A DNA stretch of 21,474 nucleotides from DATDTB01 sp035291025 (GCA_035291025.1 DATDTB010000027.1:1-21474); one strand, 5' to 3'. Counted from the first letter of the stretch, positions 1 through 6,478 are shown. Notes: generated from the letters alone by a model not told the origin. Made by a program: numbers and translations.

Positions 1-318
1 GTGGTGGAGGTAATCAAGAGGAACGGCACGCGTGAAGCGTTTTCCGAGGAAAAGCTTAGGCAAGCCGTCACGCGCGCCGGAAGGGACGCGGGCCTGGAGG
101 GCGAAAAACTGGAGCACGCGGTCAAGAAGGCCACCACTTCAGTCGTGAGGCTTTCCGCAATGCAGCAGGAAATGACCGCAAGGGACATAAGGGACGCGGT
201 GCTGGGAAGTTTTGACTCCGAGCAGGGAGTTGTGGAGTCCTGGAAGCGCTTCGAGGAAAGGAAAACCTTAAAAGCGAGAAAGCGCCTTAAGGCAAGAGAA
301 GCAAAAACAAAGGCGTGA
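1..318 (+). CDS. Stand-alone ATP-cone domain protein
   Basis: A small soluble protein of about 105 residues made almost entirely of an ATP-cone, the nucleotide-sensing module found at the N terminus of ribonucleotide reductases and in the repressor NrdR. The visible signature is the start VEVIKRNGTREAFSEEKL, matching the usual pattern of a basic strand, a Gly turn, then Phe and Lys before the first helix. A highly charged Lys/Arg tail follows (about residues 85-105). There is no zinc ribbon, so it is not NrdR, and no catalytic domain. The GTG at base 1 or base 4 may be the start, but the window begins here and an upstream start cannot be excluded. The next gene begins 12 bases downstream, so they are probably co-transcribed. 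The effector and partner are unknown; nucleotide binding is inferred from the family. Confidence 0.7.
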   Translation: MVEVIKRNGTREAFSEEKLRQAVTRAGRDAGLEGEKLEHAVKKATTSVVRLSAMQQEMTARDIRDAVLGSFDSEQGVVESWKRFEERKTLKARKRLKAREAKTKA

Positions 319-330
319 GGGAAAAAAAGA

Positions 331-789
331 GTGAGTGAAAAAATGGCTGTAACTGAAGTCCTGTTTTCGTGGCTTTCCCGCGACAACGCCCTGTTCTTTC
401 ACATAATAATAGGCGGGCTGCTCGTGGTTCTGCCGCTAATAATATTGCTTTACTTGGGCAAAAAGCCGTCGTGGCTAAAGAACGCGTCGTTGCTGGCAGC
501 GCTTGCCTCGTGGCTCGTGTTCGTCCCCGCCGCGAGGCTGTACGTTGACTTCTACCCCGCCACAAAAACCCTGATTTTGGCAGGCACGTGGCCTTGGGCG
601 CACAAGGTGGTAATGGAAACAAAGGAGCACTGGGGACTGCTGTTGCCTGTCATTGCAACGGTTGCCGCTTGGCAAGTCTTCAAGGGCGACGAGGAAAAAA
701 GCAGGAAGTGGTGGGCTTTGACTCTCGTGCTTGCGTTGCTGCTAGCGGTAATGGGCAGGCTGGTCAAAATGGGGGCTGGAGCGCAATGA
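331..789 (+). CDS. Four-helix membrane protein, unknown function
   Basis: I do not recognise the family. The protein has about 152 residues and four strongly hydrophobic stretches, roughly at residues 22-42, 52-75, 97-113 and 127-147. Histidines lie at the edges of helices 1 and 3 (HIIIGG and EHWGLLLP), and tryptophans are frequent. Such histidines could bind haem or metal, but that is a guess from position. The GTG start at 331 follows GTGAGGG at about 315-321; an ATG at 343 with GAGTGAG upstream is an equally possible start. The stop overlaps the start of the next gene in an ATGA, which implies translational coupling with that second membrane protein. Together they may form one complex in the cluster that also holds the PCYCGC and CcdA-like proteins. 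Confidence 0.75.
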   Translation: MSEKMAVTEVLFSWLSRDNALFFHIIIGGLLVVLPLIILLYLGKKPSWLKNASLLAALASWLVFVPAARLYVDFYPATKTLILAGTWPWAHKVVMETKEHWGLLLPVIATVAAWQVFKGDEEKSRKWWALTLVLALLLAVMGRLVKMGAGAQ

Positions 790-1079
790 CTTCCAAGTTC
801 AACTTTTACCTTGGCGCAGCAATTGCTGCGTGGCTGCTGGCGGCAATGATTGTGATTGCGGAATTGTTCGCGCCGTTCAAGGACGCCTTGAAGGCCGCGT
901 TCACGCACCACTGGCTCGGGAAACTGGTCATTGTCGGCATCGCCTTTTTCGTGTTCGCTTACTTGATGCGCGAAAAAAAAGCGATTGCGGGAATAACTGA
1001 CGAGAAGGCCGCGTGGTACAGCGTCCTTGGAAGCCTCTTGGTAATATTGGCGTTTTTCGTGGTTGAATTCATTGCCTGA
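786..1079 (+). CDS. Three-helix membrane protein, unknown function
   Basis: This is a 97-residue protein with three predicted membrane helices, around residues 6-28, 43-61 and 74-95, joined by short charged loops. A His-His pair (THHWLGK) precedes the second helix. No family was recognised. The start is fixed by the ATGA overlap with the stop of the upstream membrane protein gene; a longer open frame exists upstream but it only shadows that gene. It is followed 29 bases later by the PCYCGC protein. Tight coupling suggests that the two membrane proteins work together, perhaps as a membrane anchor or electron-transfer subunit pair, but nothing in the sequence proves that role. Confidence 0.75.
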   Translation: MTSKFNFYLGAAIAAWLLAAMIVIAELFAPFKDALKAAFTHHWLGKLVIVGIAFFVFAYLMREKKAIAGITDEKAAWYSVLGSLLVILAFFVVEFIA

Positions 1080-1108
1080 CGGCGTTTGAATAAGGGGTGT
1101 TTTTTGGG

Positions 1109-1534
1109 ATGGACTCTACTAAAATCATTGCATCAGTGGTGGCGCTGGCGTTCATTGGCGGAATCGCGTACTTTTTCCTCTCCTCCGAGACAAGCGCGCC
1201 CGGCGTTATCCCTGACTACGTCACTGGCGAGACGCGCGAAGTCTACGAGTGGGCCAAGTCGCCTGAAGGAAAGGCCATCCTGGAGCAACTGCCCTGCTAT
1301 TGCGGGTGCAAGTTCGAGGGGCACAGGCACGACCGCGACTGCTTTTGGCGCGACGACGGGACTTTTGACAAGCACGGAATAACGTGCAGCGTTTGCCTGG
1401 ACATTGGCAAGAAGGCAAAGGCAATGACTGCCGAAGGCAAGACCGTGTGCGAAATACGCAAGGCGGTTGACGATTTTTACTCGCCCAACAAGCACCTTGC
1501 AACCAACACTCCAATGCCGGAAGGGTGCGCGTGA
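1109..1534 (+). CDS. PCYCGC-motif membrane-anchored protein
   Basis: A 141-residue protein with an N-terminal signal anchor (about residues 5-24) and an outside-facing cysteine-rich domain. The motif LPCYCGC (Cys63, Cys65, Cys67) identifies the family known only by this PCYCGC motif, usually an exported lipoprotein or anchored protein thought to bind metal. Further cysteines lie at 78, 93, 96 (CSVC), 114 and 140, plus a GHRHD stretch. The family's biochemical function is not established; binding of copper or another soft metal is inferred from the ligands. The ATG at 1109 is preferred over GTG at 1097 because AGGGGTG (1093-1099) is then a well-spaced ribosome binding site. It lies between small membrane proteins and a thiol transporter, which fits a surface thiol or metal role. 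Confidence 0.88.
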   Translation: MDSTKIIASVVALAFIGGIAYFFLSSETSAPGVIPDYVTGETREVYEWAKSPEGKAILEQLPCYCGCKFEGHRHDRDCFWRDDGTFDKHGITCSVCLDIGKKAKAMTAEGKTVCEIRKAVDDFYSPNKHLATNTPMPEGCA

Positions 1535-1580
1535 GTCTTCCGCCGCGTTGGCGGGCGTCGCTGTAAAGGGGGTTTTTTGA

Positions 1581-1820
1581 TTGGCTAAGGCAAGAACAGG
1601 GGTTGCGCTGGCGTTCCTGCTGGCCATTGCTGGGTTTTTCGCGAACGCCAACGGGGCGCACGAAGAAGCGGAACCAGTAGACTTGGGGCACCAGTTGGAT
1701 GAAATGCTGCCCTTCCACCACTTGAGCGAGGGCCACTCGTTCGCAGCCGTGCTTAGCGTTGTGCTGTGGGCTTCCCTTTTCTACGCGCTGTACTCATTGT
1801 ACAATGCGTGGAAAAAGTAA
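1581..1820 (+). CDS. Small exported membrane protein, paralogue of the 8975 gene
   Basis: A 79-residue protein: an N-terminal signal peptide or first helix (about residues 7-25), a short acidic and His-rich outside segment, then a C-terminal helix (about 55-75). It shares a strong pattern with the product at 8975-9238: LGHQL, two residues, MPF, then LSEG, FAA, and the block LSVVLWASLFYA. Both genes sit directly upstream of a CcdA/DsbD-like transporter, so it is probably a dedicated partner of that transporter. The family is not one I can name. The start is TTG at 1581, supported by AAAGGGGG at 1566-1572. The segment between the helices is short and has no cysteine, so it is unlikely to be the redox centre itself. 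Confidence 0.78.
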   Translation: MAKARTGVALAFLLAIAGFFANANGAHEEAEPVDLGHQLDEMLPFHHLSEGHSFAAVLSVVLWASLFYALYSLYNAWKK

Positions 1821-1825
1821 GAGCC

Positions 1826-1844
1826 ACCCAAGTCTGGGTTTTTT
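1826..1844 (+). terminator. Possible short hairpin with T-run
   Basis: ACCCA (1826-1830), loop AGTC, TGGGT (1835-1839), then T residues to 1844. It resembles a weak intrinsic terminator between the small membrane protein and the CcdA-like gene. The stem is only five base pairs, so it may only reduce transcription of downstream genes or be chance. Confidence 0.3.
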
Positions 1845-1868
1845 GGCAGTGATGAAAGGGAAAGCGAA

Positions 1869-2582
1869 ATGGTTGAAGGGCTGACTATTCCGATAATAAT
1901 CGCGACTGCCGCGCTTGACTCCATTAACCCGTGCGTTTTCGGCGTCCTGATTTTCCTCATAGCGTACATGACAAAGGTCTTCAAGAACAAGAACAGGATG
2001 CTTTTGGCCGCGGGAATTTACATTGCCGCGGTCTACGTCACGTACTTCCTGGCCGGGCTGGGGGTGCTGGCGGTTGCAAAGACCTTCTTTGGCGGCTTTT
2101 CCAAGGTGTTCTACAAGTTCGCGGCAACGCTTGCAATCGCCGCGGGAGTCTTTGAAGTAAAGGACTACTTCTGGTACGGCAAGGGGTTTTCACTGCAGCT
2201 CATTCCAGGCGCCTCGGACAAGCTCAAGGAGTACGTGAAAGTCTTGGAGGAATGGGAAGTCAAGTACCCAAAGTTCAGCCTGGCCATCGCGGCCTTCCTG
2301 GGCGGGTTTGCAACGCTCGTGGAACTCCCGTGCACTGGCGCCCCTTACCTCGCCGTCCTCGGGCTGCTGTCGCAGGGGAACTACTCGGAAGGCATTCCAT
2401 TGCTGTTGTTGTACAACCTGGTCTTCATCTTGCCGTTGTTCGTGATAGTGGGAATGGTTTACTTTGGCACGACTTCGCAGGCGCTCGAGGGGTGGAGGAA
2501 GGAAAACCGCGGCCTGATGCGCTTAGGGATAGGGTTGTTCCTGATTGGGCTGGGGGCTTACATGTGGTGGGCGGTGCTATGA
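1869..2582 (+). CDS. CcdA/DsbD-like transmembrane thiol-electron transporter
   Basis: A polytopic membrane protein of 237 residues with about six helices. It belongs to the CcdA/DsbD transmembrane family, which carries reducing equivalents from cytoplasmic thioredoxin to thiols outside the membrane. The hallmarks are one cysteine in each half of the protein: SINPC in the first helix (Cys22) and ELPCTGAPY in the fourth (Cys155), both next to prolines as in the family. Length is typical of CcdA. ATG at 1869 follows a purine-rich AAAGGGAAAG. The gene is downstream of a small membrane protein whose paralogue precedes a second such transporter at 9255. It probably delivers electrons to the cysteine-rich surface proteins nearby. 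The stop overlaps the ATG of the next ATP-cone gene. Confidence 0.9.
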   Translation: MVEGLTIPIIIATAALDSINPCVFGVLIFLIAYMTKVFKNKNRMLLAAGIYIAAVYVTYFLAGLGVLAVAKTFFGGFSKVFYKFAATLAIAAGVFEVKDYFWYGKGFSLQLIPGASDKLKEYVKVLEEWEVKYPKFSLAIAAFLGGFATLVELPCTGAPYLAVLGLLSQGNYSEGIPLLLLYNLVFILPLFVIVGMVYFGTTSQALEGWRKENRGLMRLGIGLFLIGLGAYMWWAVL

Positions 2583-2887
2583 GCAAGGCAGGAAAGAAGG
2601 CGGGAAACTCTAAAATGGTCGTAAAGAGGCACGGGCACATCGAGGCTTTCGACGAGCGAAAACTGTACGGCTCCATTTACGGAGCGTGCGAGAGCGCGCA
2701 CCACTCCGAGGGCCAGTGCGAGAGGACCGCTGCCTCGGTTTCCAGGAAAGTGGTCCAAGCCGTGGGGAAAAAAGGCAAAGTGTCCTCCATTGAAATAAGG
2801 AAAATGGTCGAAAGGGAACTTGGAAAAATAAGCAAGGAACTCAAGTTTTACTACGAGGCGCACCTGCCGGACTTGAAGAGGCTGTGA
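2579..2887 (+). CDS. Second stand-alone ATP-cone domain protein
   Basis: A 102-residue protein whose body is an ATP-cone: KMVVKRHGHIEAFDERKLYG at about residues 12-31, followed by helices ending in IRKMVERELGKI. As in the protein at base 1, there is no zinc ribbon and no catalytic part. A basic N-terminal extension of about ten residues precedes the cone. The start is set by the ATGA overlap with the CcdA-like gene, so translation is coupled to a membrane thiol transporter, an unusual neighbour for a nucleotide sensor. It could report adenine nucleotide state to the cluster or to the reductase encoded at 17706, but that is speculation. A gap of 131 bases without clear genes follows. Confidence 0.82.
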   Translation: MSKAGKKAGNSKMVVKRHGHIEAFDERKLYGSIYGACESAHHSEGQCERTAASVSRKVVQAVGKKGKVSSIEIRKMVERELGKISKELKFYYEAHLPDLKRL

Positions 2888-3018
2888 ACGCTGGGCTTGC
2901 TTTGGCTCAAGGGCTGCCACTAAAGGCTAACCGCCTGGTAACTCGCGCCTTTTTCAACTCAACTGCGCATGGTTGCCTTGGCGGAAAAGCCTTTCAAGTA
3001 TTGTAAAGCTTTCTACGG

Positions 3019-3534
3019 GTGGTGTGTTTGAAGTTCAGCAAAACTGGCTTGCTGCTGGTAGTTTCGTCTCTTGCATTGCTGGCATTGCTGGTGCTCTTGA
3101 AGGAGGACTTTGACAGCCTTTCAGCGTTCCTCTGCAGCGCGTTTCACGCGAACGGCCTGGACATGAGCACCTGCCCCGCGCACAACTCCAACGCCTCGTG
3201 GCTGTTCACTGCCGCATTCGGCTTTTCATTCCTCACCCTCGCCATTGGGGGCTTTCTCGCAGTGAACCCGAAAACGCAGGCTTTGGGGGCCGCCCCGCCG
3301 GCCGCGCGCCCGAAAAAGGAGTTCAGGGAAGTGAACGGCGACGAGTTGAGCCCTGACGAGAAGGCGGTTTACGACGCAGTAAGGGGCAAGGGCGGGAGCG
3401 CGTACCAAAGCGACTTGGTCAAGGAAACTGGTTTCAGCAAGGTAAAAGCAACTCGAGTCCTTGACAAGCTGGAGTTCAAGGACTTGATTGAACGAAAAAG
3501 GCGCGGAATGACAAACTTGGTAGTGCTGAAGTGA
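3019..3534 (+). CDS. Membrane-anchored winged-helix regulator
   Basis: A protein of about 171 residues with two N-terminal membrane helices (about residues 8-27 and 60-82), a Pro/Ala-rich linker, and a cytoplasmic C-terminal winged-helix domain (about 108-171): SPDEKAVYDAV, then YQSDLVKETGFSKVKATRVL as the helix-turn-helix, and IERKRRGMTNLVVLK as the wing. This layout is common in archaea, where such proteins are thought to control transcription from the membrane. Two cysteines (in FLCSAF and STCPAH) lie in the outside loop between the helices, so a disulfide or metal could be sensed there. The start may be GTG 3019 or TTG 3028; the latter has GGTG at 3018-3021 and 3021-3024. The target genes are unknown, but the thiol and metal clusters on both sides are candidates. 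Confidence 0.8.
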   Translation: MVCLKFSKTGLLLVVSSLALLALLVLLKEDFDSLSAFLCSAFHANGLDMSTCPAHNSNASWLFTAAFGFSFLTLAIGGFLAVNPKTQALGAAPPAARPKKEFREVNGDELSPDEKAVYDAVRGKGGSAYQSDLVKETGFSKVKATRVLDKLEFKDLIERKRRGMTNLVVLK

Positions 3535-3625
3535 CTCAAGGGAAAAGCGCGGAAAACTTGTTCACAAAAAAAAAAAACGCGGAAAAACTCCCCCACTAGA
3601 AGCGGCGCGGCTGGAAACCGAGAAA

Positions 3626-3633
3626 TTTTTAAA
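3626..3633 (+). promoter_or_regulatory. TATA box of the glutamine synthetase gene
   Basis: TTTTTAAA preceded by the purine-rich GAGAAA, which fits an archaeal BRE plus TATA. Transcription would begin near 3655, giving a leader of about 50 bases that contains AGGGGGGA just before the ATG at 3704. Confidence 0.65.
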
Positions 3634-3703
3634 CCCTAAAAGTCCTTTAGTGTGGGCGGCCAACTTGGTTCTTTCAAGCCGCTGGAAAGCGAGGGGGGAT
3701 TAA

Positions 3704-4927
3704 ATGGGGAGGATTCAATTAGAGTACATATGGCTCGACGGCAACATTCCAACGGCGCACATCCGCTCCAAGACCAAGATTATTGACGCGGAAGAGTTAA
3801 AGCTCAAGGTACCCCAGCCAACAGGCAAACAGGTTGACATTCCACCAGAAACAATTGAGAGACTCCCAAAGTGGGGCTTTGACGGCTCCAGCACCGGGCA
3901 AGCCGAAGGGGCTGACAGCGACTGCGGCCTGGTGCCAGTGCACGCAGTACTCGACCCATTGAGGCCTGGCGGGAAAAACCTCCTAGTCCTATGCGAGGTA
4001 ACGAACATTCACACTGGAAAGCCGCACCCGACAAACACGCGCGTCCACTTAAGGAACGCAGTTGAAAAGTACGGGAAAAAATTCGACCCCTGGTTCGGCG
4101 TGGAACAAGAATACACCCTCTACCACGGCCCAACCCTGCCGCATTCGCAGTTGTCAGTGGCAGACGGCTTCCCTTTGGCGTGGACCTTGGACGGAAAAGA
4201 GCCCAAGACTCCGCAAGGCGTTTATTACTGCAGCGTCGGTGCTGGAAAGATACTGGGCAGGAAGGTTGTTGAAGAACACACGGCGGCAGCCATCTCGGCT
4301 GGGTTGGCGATAACTGGTACTAACTCGGAAGTCATGCCCGGGCAGTGGGAGTTCCAGGCCGGCAAGGAAACCCCGTTGAGGGTCGCGGACGACCTCATTT
4401 TGGCCAGGTGGCTCCTGCAACGAGTTGCGGAAGACCACAACGTGGCAGTGAGCTTCGAGCCCAAGCCCATCAAGGGCGACTGGAACGGCGCGGGCGCGCA
4501 CACTAACTTCAGCACGAAGCAAATGCGCTCCGAGGGCGGGATAAAACACATTGAAGAGGCAAGCAAAAAGCTGACGACCCCGAAAAACCACGAAAACCAC
4601 ATCGCTGTCTATGGCGCGGAAAACCACGAACGGCTTACGGGCAGGCATGAGACGGCGAGCATTGACAAGTCCTTCTGGGGCGTCGGACACAGGGGCGCGT
4701 CCATCCGCGTGAACTCCGGGGTCGCGCGCGCGGGCAAGGGGTACTTGGAGGACCGGAGGCCGGCGGCAAACATGAACCCTTACCTGGTCCTGACAGCGAT
4801 ACTTGAAACCGCCTGCGGCGATGGGTTCGACCCGGAAAAAGTAGACCCGCTCCAGCTTTACAGGAGGACGACAACGCCCGGATTGTACAGTGAAAGGGCC
4901 AAGGCTGCCCCCGCCCCGGCCAAGTAA
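3704..4927 (+). CDS. Glutamine synthetase type II (eukaryote-type)
   Basis: Makes glutamine from glutamate, ammonia and ATP in the cytoplasm. The 407 residues match the short GSII class, not the longer GSI class usual in archaea. Diagnostic motifs in order: WGFDGSSTGQAEGADSD (57-73), WFGVEQEYTL (130-139) with metal-binding glutamates, SEVMPGQWEFQ (208-218), GDWNGAGAHTNFST (258-271) for ATP and glutamate binding, and RHETASIDKSFWGVGHRG (314-331), followed by YLEDRRPAANMNPY (347-360). All key residues seem present, so it should be active. The tail is Ala/Pro-rich. The gene is alone with its own TATA box and a strong ribosome binding site, and no PII protein or ammonium transporter is adjacent. 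GSII is rare in archaea, so horizontal acquisition is likely, although codon use looks like that of the neighbours. Confidence 0.97.
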   Translation: MGRIQLEYIWLDGNIPTAHIRSKTKIIDAEELKLKVPQPTGKQVDIPPETIERLPKWGFDGSSTGQAEGADSDCGLVPVHAVLDPLRPGGKNLLVLCEVTNIHTGKPHPTNTRVHLRNAVEKYGKKFDPWFGVEQEYTLYHGPTLPHSQLSVADGFPLAWTLDGKEPKTPQGVYYCSVGAGKILGRKVVEEHTAAAISAGLAITGTNSEVMPGQWEFQAGKETPLRVADDLILARWLLQRVAEDHNVAVSFEPKPIKGDWNGAGAHTNFSTKQMRSEGGIKHIEEASKKLTTPKNHENHIAVYGAENHERLTGRHETASIDKSFWGVGHRGASIRVNSGVARAGKGYLEDRRPAANMNPYLVLTAILETACGDGFDPEKVDPLQLYRRTTTPGLYSERAKAAPAPAK

Positions 4928-4959
4928 TCCGCTGGCAAAGGCAGGGGGAAAAAAAGCCC

Positions 4960-4981
4960 CCGGCCGGCGAAAGCCAGCCGG
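4960..4981 (+). other. GNRA-capped hairpin after glutamine synthetase
   Basis: CCGGC (4960-4964) pairs with GCCGG (4977-4981), and GGC pairs with GCC around a GAAA loop (4969-4972), with one C-A mismatch. It lies 33 bases after the stop. There is no T-run, so it is more likely to protect the 3' end of the message than to terminate. An alternative hairpin, GGGGG 4944-4948 with CCCCC 4957-4961, partly competes with it. Confidence 0.4.
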
Positions 4982-5059
4982 CTTACCGAATGGAAAGGCT
5001 GGAGCGTGCTGGTTTCTTAAGGCAAATCCCTGCAAGTAATTATTGAAGGCGTCTGGAAA

Positions 5060-5434
5060 ATGCAGCTAAAGCTAATCAGGAGGCGGCGGGCTAGGCCTGC
5101 CCGTCCTTGGAACGCGGTTCAAGGGAGAAGGCGGCGACGCCTGCCAATGACGGCGGCCATGACCAGGCGGGGAGAACTTGCCCCAGAAAAGGGCAGCGCA
5201 CGGGAAGCGGTCAGCGCCGCCTCGCGGCTCTACGCCGTGGAAAGAGCGAGCGCGCGGAACCAAAGCGTGAACCTTCCGCCGCGCGCAGTCATGGAACGGG
5301 CTTCAAGCGAACTGGCAGCGGCCAGGGACTTGCAGGAGAGAATTGGCGCGCACCGCATGCAGGGACTCCCCACGCAGGCCCTCGAAGCCGAACTAAGGCA
5401 AAGAATCAAGAAACTGCAAGAGTTAGGAAAATAA
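5060..5434 (+). CDS. Hypothetical basic, helix-rich protein
   Basis: No recognised family. The 124-residue frame has a very Arg-rich start (about residues 6-27) and an Ala/Glu/Arg-rich second half (about 65-124) that should form alpha helices or a coiled coil, ending in RQRIKKLQELGK. Codon choice in the second half (AGG, GAA, CTG, GCG) resembles neighbouring genes, which favours this frame over a competing open frame at 5107-5445 that is compositionally poor. ATG 5060 follows GAAGGCG, a weak ribosome binding site; the ATG at 5147 is another possible start and would drop the Arg-rich region. It could bind nucleic acid through its basic end, but this is only a composition argument. There is no cysteine, so it does not look like part of the thiol cluster. 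Confidence 0.5.
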   Translation: MQLKLIRRRRARPARPWNAVQGRRRRRLPMTAAMTRRGELAPEKGSAREAVSAASRLYAVERASARNQSVNLPPRAVMERASSELAAARDLQERIGAHRMQGLPTQALEAELRQRIKKLQELGK

Positions 5435-5543
5435 GCGAATTCTAAAAAAGCAGGGCAATGGGGCGCCTTGAAAGGCGTTAAAGGCTGCAGGAAAGACCTT
5501 GAAAGCCGGCCAGCCCATGAAAGTGCAAGCCCGCGAGCGTGCC

Positions 5544-5559
5544 GTGAAACTAGTTTCAC
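5544..5559. promoter_or_regulatory. Perfect 16-base palindrome, likely operator
   Basis: GTGAAACTAGTTTCAC reads identically on both strands. It ends four bases before an AT-rich TATA-like element (5563-5573), where it would overlap the BRE and block or assist TFB/TBP binding. It heads the five-gene cysteine-rich operon starting at 5712. The cognate regulator is unknown. Confidence 0.6.
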
Positions 5560-5562
5560 CGC

Positions 5563-5573
5563 TATTTATATTA
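5563..5573 (+). promoter_or_regulatory. Distal TATA-like element
   Basis: TATTTATATTA directly downstream of the palindrome. Transcription would begin near 5590, at a small hairpin GCAGG-CTTT-CCTGC (5583-5596), giving a leader of about 120 bases before the GTG at 5712. Confidence 0.45.
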
Positions 5574-5623
5574 GTCGTTTCAGCAGGCTTTCCTGCACTC
5601 CCAGCCTTCACTTGATTCAACCG

Positions 5624-5659
5624 GTTCAGCCAAAGTTCAGCCAAGAACCGCCAAGAACC
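5624..5659. repeat. Helically phased GCCAA direct repeats
   Basis: GTTCAGCCAA occurs at 5624-5633 and 5635-5644, and GCCAAGAACC at 5640-5649 and 5650-5659. The GCCAA cores at 5629, 5640 and 5650 are 11 and 10 bases apart, one DNA turn. They lie between the two possible TATA boxes and may be a regulator binding site. Confidence 0.4.
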
Positions 5660-5679
5660 CAAAGAAGCGCTTGGGGCAG

Positions 5680-5687
5680 TTTTAAAG
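5680..5687 (+). promoter_or_regulatory. Proximal TATA box
   Basis: TTTTAAAG centred about 28 bases before the GTG at 5712. If used, the transcript would be nearly leaderless. It may be an alternative to the distal element at 5563. Confidence 0.4.
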
Positions 5688-5711
5688 GCGAAAAAAGAAG
5701 GGGTGGTGGAA

Positions 5712-6476
5712 GTGCGGGAACAGGAAACGAACAACACTGCAAGCAGCGGGAAAACGCCAGTTTCAGTGTTGAGGATTGACAAGAACACCCTTGAAGGCGC
5801 AACATCGGCGTTCCTGGTTCTTTCCATGGTTGCCTTGGCGTTCAACGCCTGGCAGCTGGGCGAGCTGCGTTCGCCGGAGTTTTTGGCTGTAAGCCCTGGG
5901 GCGGGCAATGCAACGGCGCTTTCCACTATGCCAACGTCCCCTCTCCCCGCCCAGTCCGCCGTGGTTCAAGGCATTGACGTTTCCCCGAAGGGAACGCCTC
6001 GAATTTACGGCGCGGAAGTCGGCGTAAGCTTTGACGACGTTTCATCCAGCAACGCTGAAAAGGCGAATTCAACAATTGCGCGCCTCGGCGGACTCGACGA
6101 CTCAATAACGCTTTCCGGCAAGGACTTGGAAAGGTACGTTTCCATCGCGGGCAAGATAGGCTGCGAGTACTGCTGCGGCGCCCCGTCAATCATCACGGGC
6201 GACGGCAAGGCGGCCTGCGGGTGCTCTCACAGCTACGCCATGCGCGGCGTTGCAAAGTACTTAATCAAAAACCACGCAACCGAGTTCTCTGACGACGAAG
6301 TCCTTGAAGAGCTCGGGAAGTGGAAAACCTTGTTTTTCCCGCAAGCGCTTTCAGTGAAGGCGGGGGTGCTGAAGGAAAAGGGCATTGAACTGAGTTACAT
6401 TAACCTGGCGTCAAACAAGTACAGGGGAATAGAAAAGGGAGCCGTTCAAGGCAGCGGCATGGTGGGAGGTTGTTAG
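5712..6476 (+). CDS. Membrane-anchored CxxCC cysteine-rich protein with MVGGC tail
   Basis: No named family, but clearly a real gene. The 254-residue protein has a short cytoplasmic start, one membrane helix (about residues 30-47) followed by AWQLGEL, a low-complexity Ser/Pro/Ala linker (about 55-95), and an outside domain. The domain contains CEYCCG (Cys151, 154, 155), then CGCSHSYAMRG (Cys169, 171, His173), an ideal soft-metal or cofactor site, followed by helices rich in Lys and aromatic residues. The protein ends in MVGGC. GTG 5712 is preferred because GGTG at 5702-5705 gives good spacing; in-frame GTGs at 5703 and 5706 are alternatives. The next gene begins two bases after the stop. Copper or iron binding is inferred from ligand chemistry and from the DUF411 neighbour; catalysis cannot be ruled out. 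Confidence 0.82.
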   Translation: MREQETNNTASSGKTPVSVLRIDKNTLEGATSAFLVLSMVALAFNAWQLGELRSPEFLAVSPGAGNATALSTMPTSPLPAQSAVVQGIDVSPKGTPRIYGAEVGVSFDDVSSSNAEKANSTIARLGGLDDSITLSGKDLERYVSIAGKIGCEYCCGAPSIITGDGKAACGCSHSYAMRGVAKYLIKNHATEFSDDEVLEELGKWKTLFFPQALSVKAGVLKEKGIELSYINLASNKYRGIEKGAVQGSGMVGGC

Positions 6477-6478
6477 GA

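Noticed and set aside
331..2887. Cytochrome c maturation locus
   Set aside because: A CcdA-like protein is present but there is no haem lyase, CcmF/ResB or any CxxCH cytochrome in the window, so general thiol transport is the safer reading.
3563..3576. A-run before the glutamine synthetase promoter (T-run on the other strand)
   Set aside because: No hairpin precedes it on either strand near a gene end, and no minus-strand gene ends there, so I do not call a terminator; it may be simple sequence.
4944..4981. Possible riboswitch after glutamine synthetase
   Set aside because: Only simple hairpins with no conserved aptamer pattern; a 3' end stabiliser is enough to explain them.
4154..5035. Long minus-strand frame of 293 codons opposite glutamine synthetase
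   Set aside because: It is a shadow of the high-GC third positions of the synthetase gene; no family pattern and no ribosome binding site.
5107..5445. Alternative plus-strand frame overlapping the 5060 hypothetical gene
   Set aside because: Arg/Gly/Pro-rich composition without protein-like blocks, and the 5060 frame has better codon use and a helix-rich C terminus.
5423..5926. Minus-strand open frame of 167 codons
   Set aside because: It covers the palindrome, TATA-like elements and the start of a well-supported plus-strand gene, and shows no recognisable domain.
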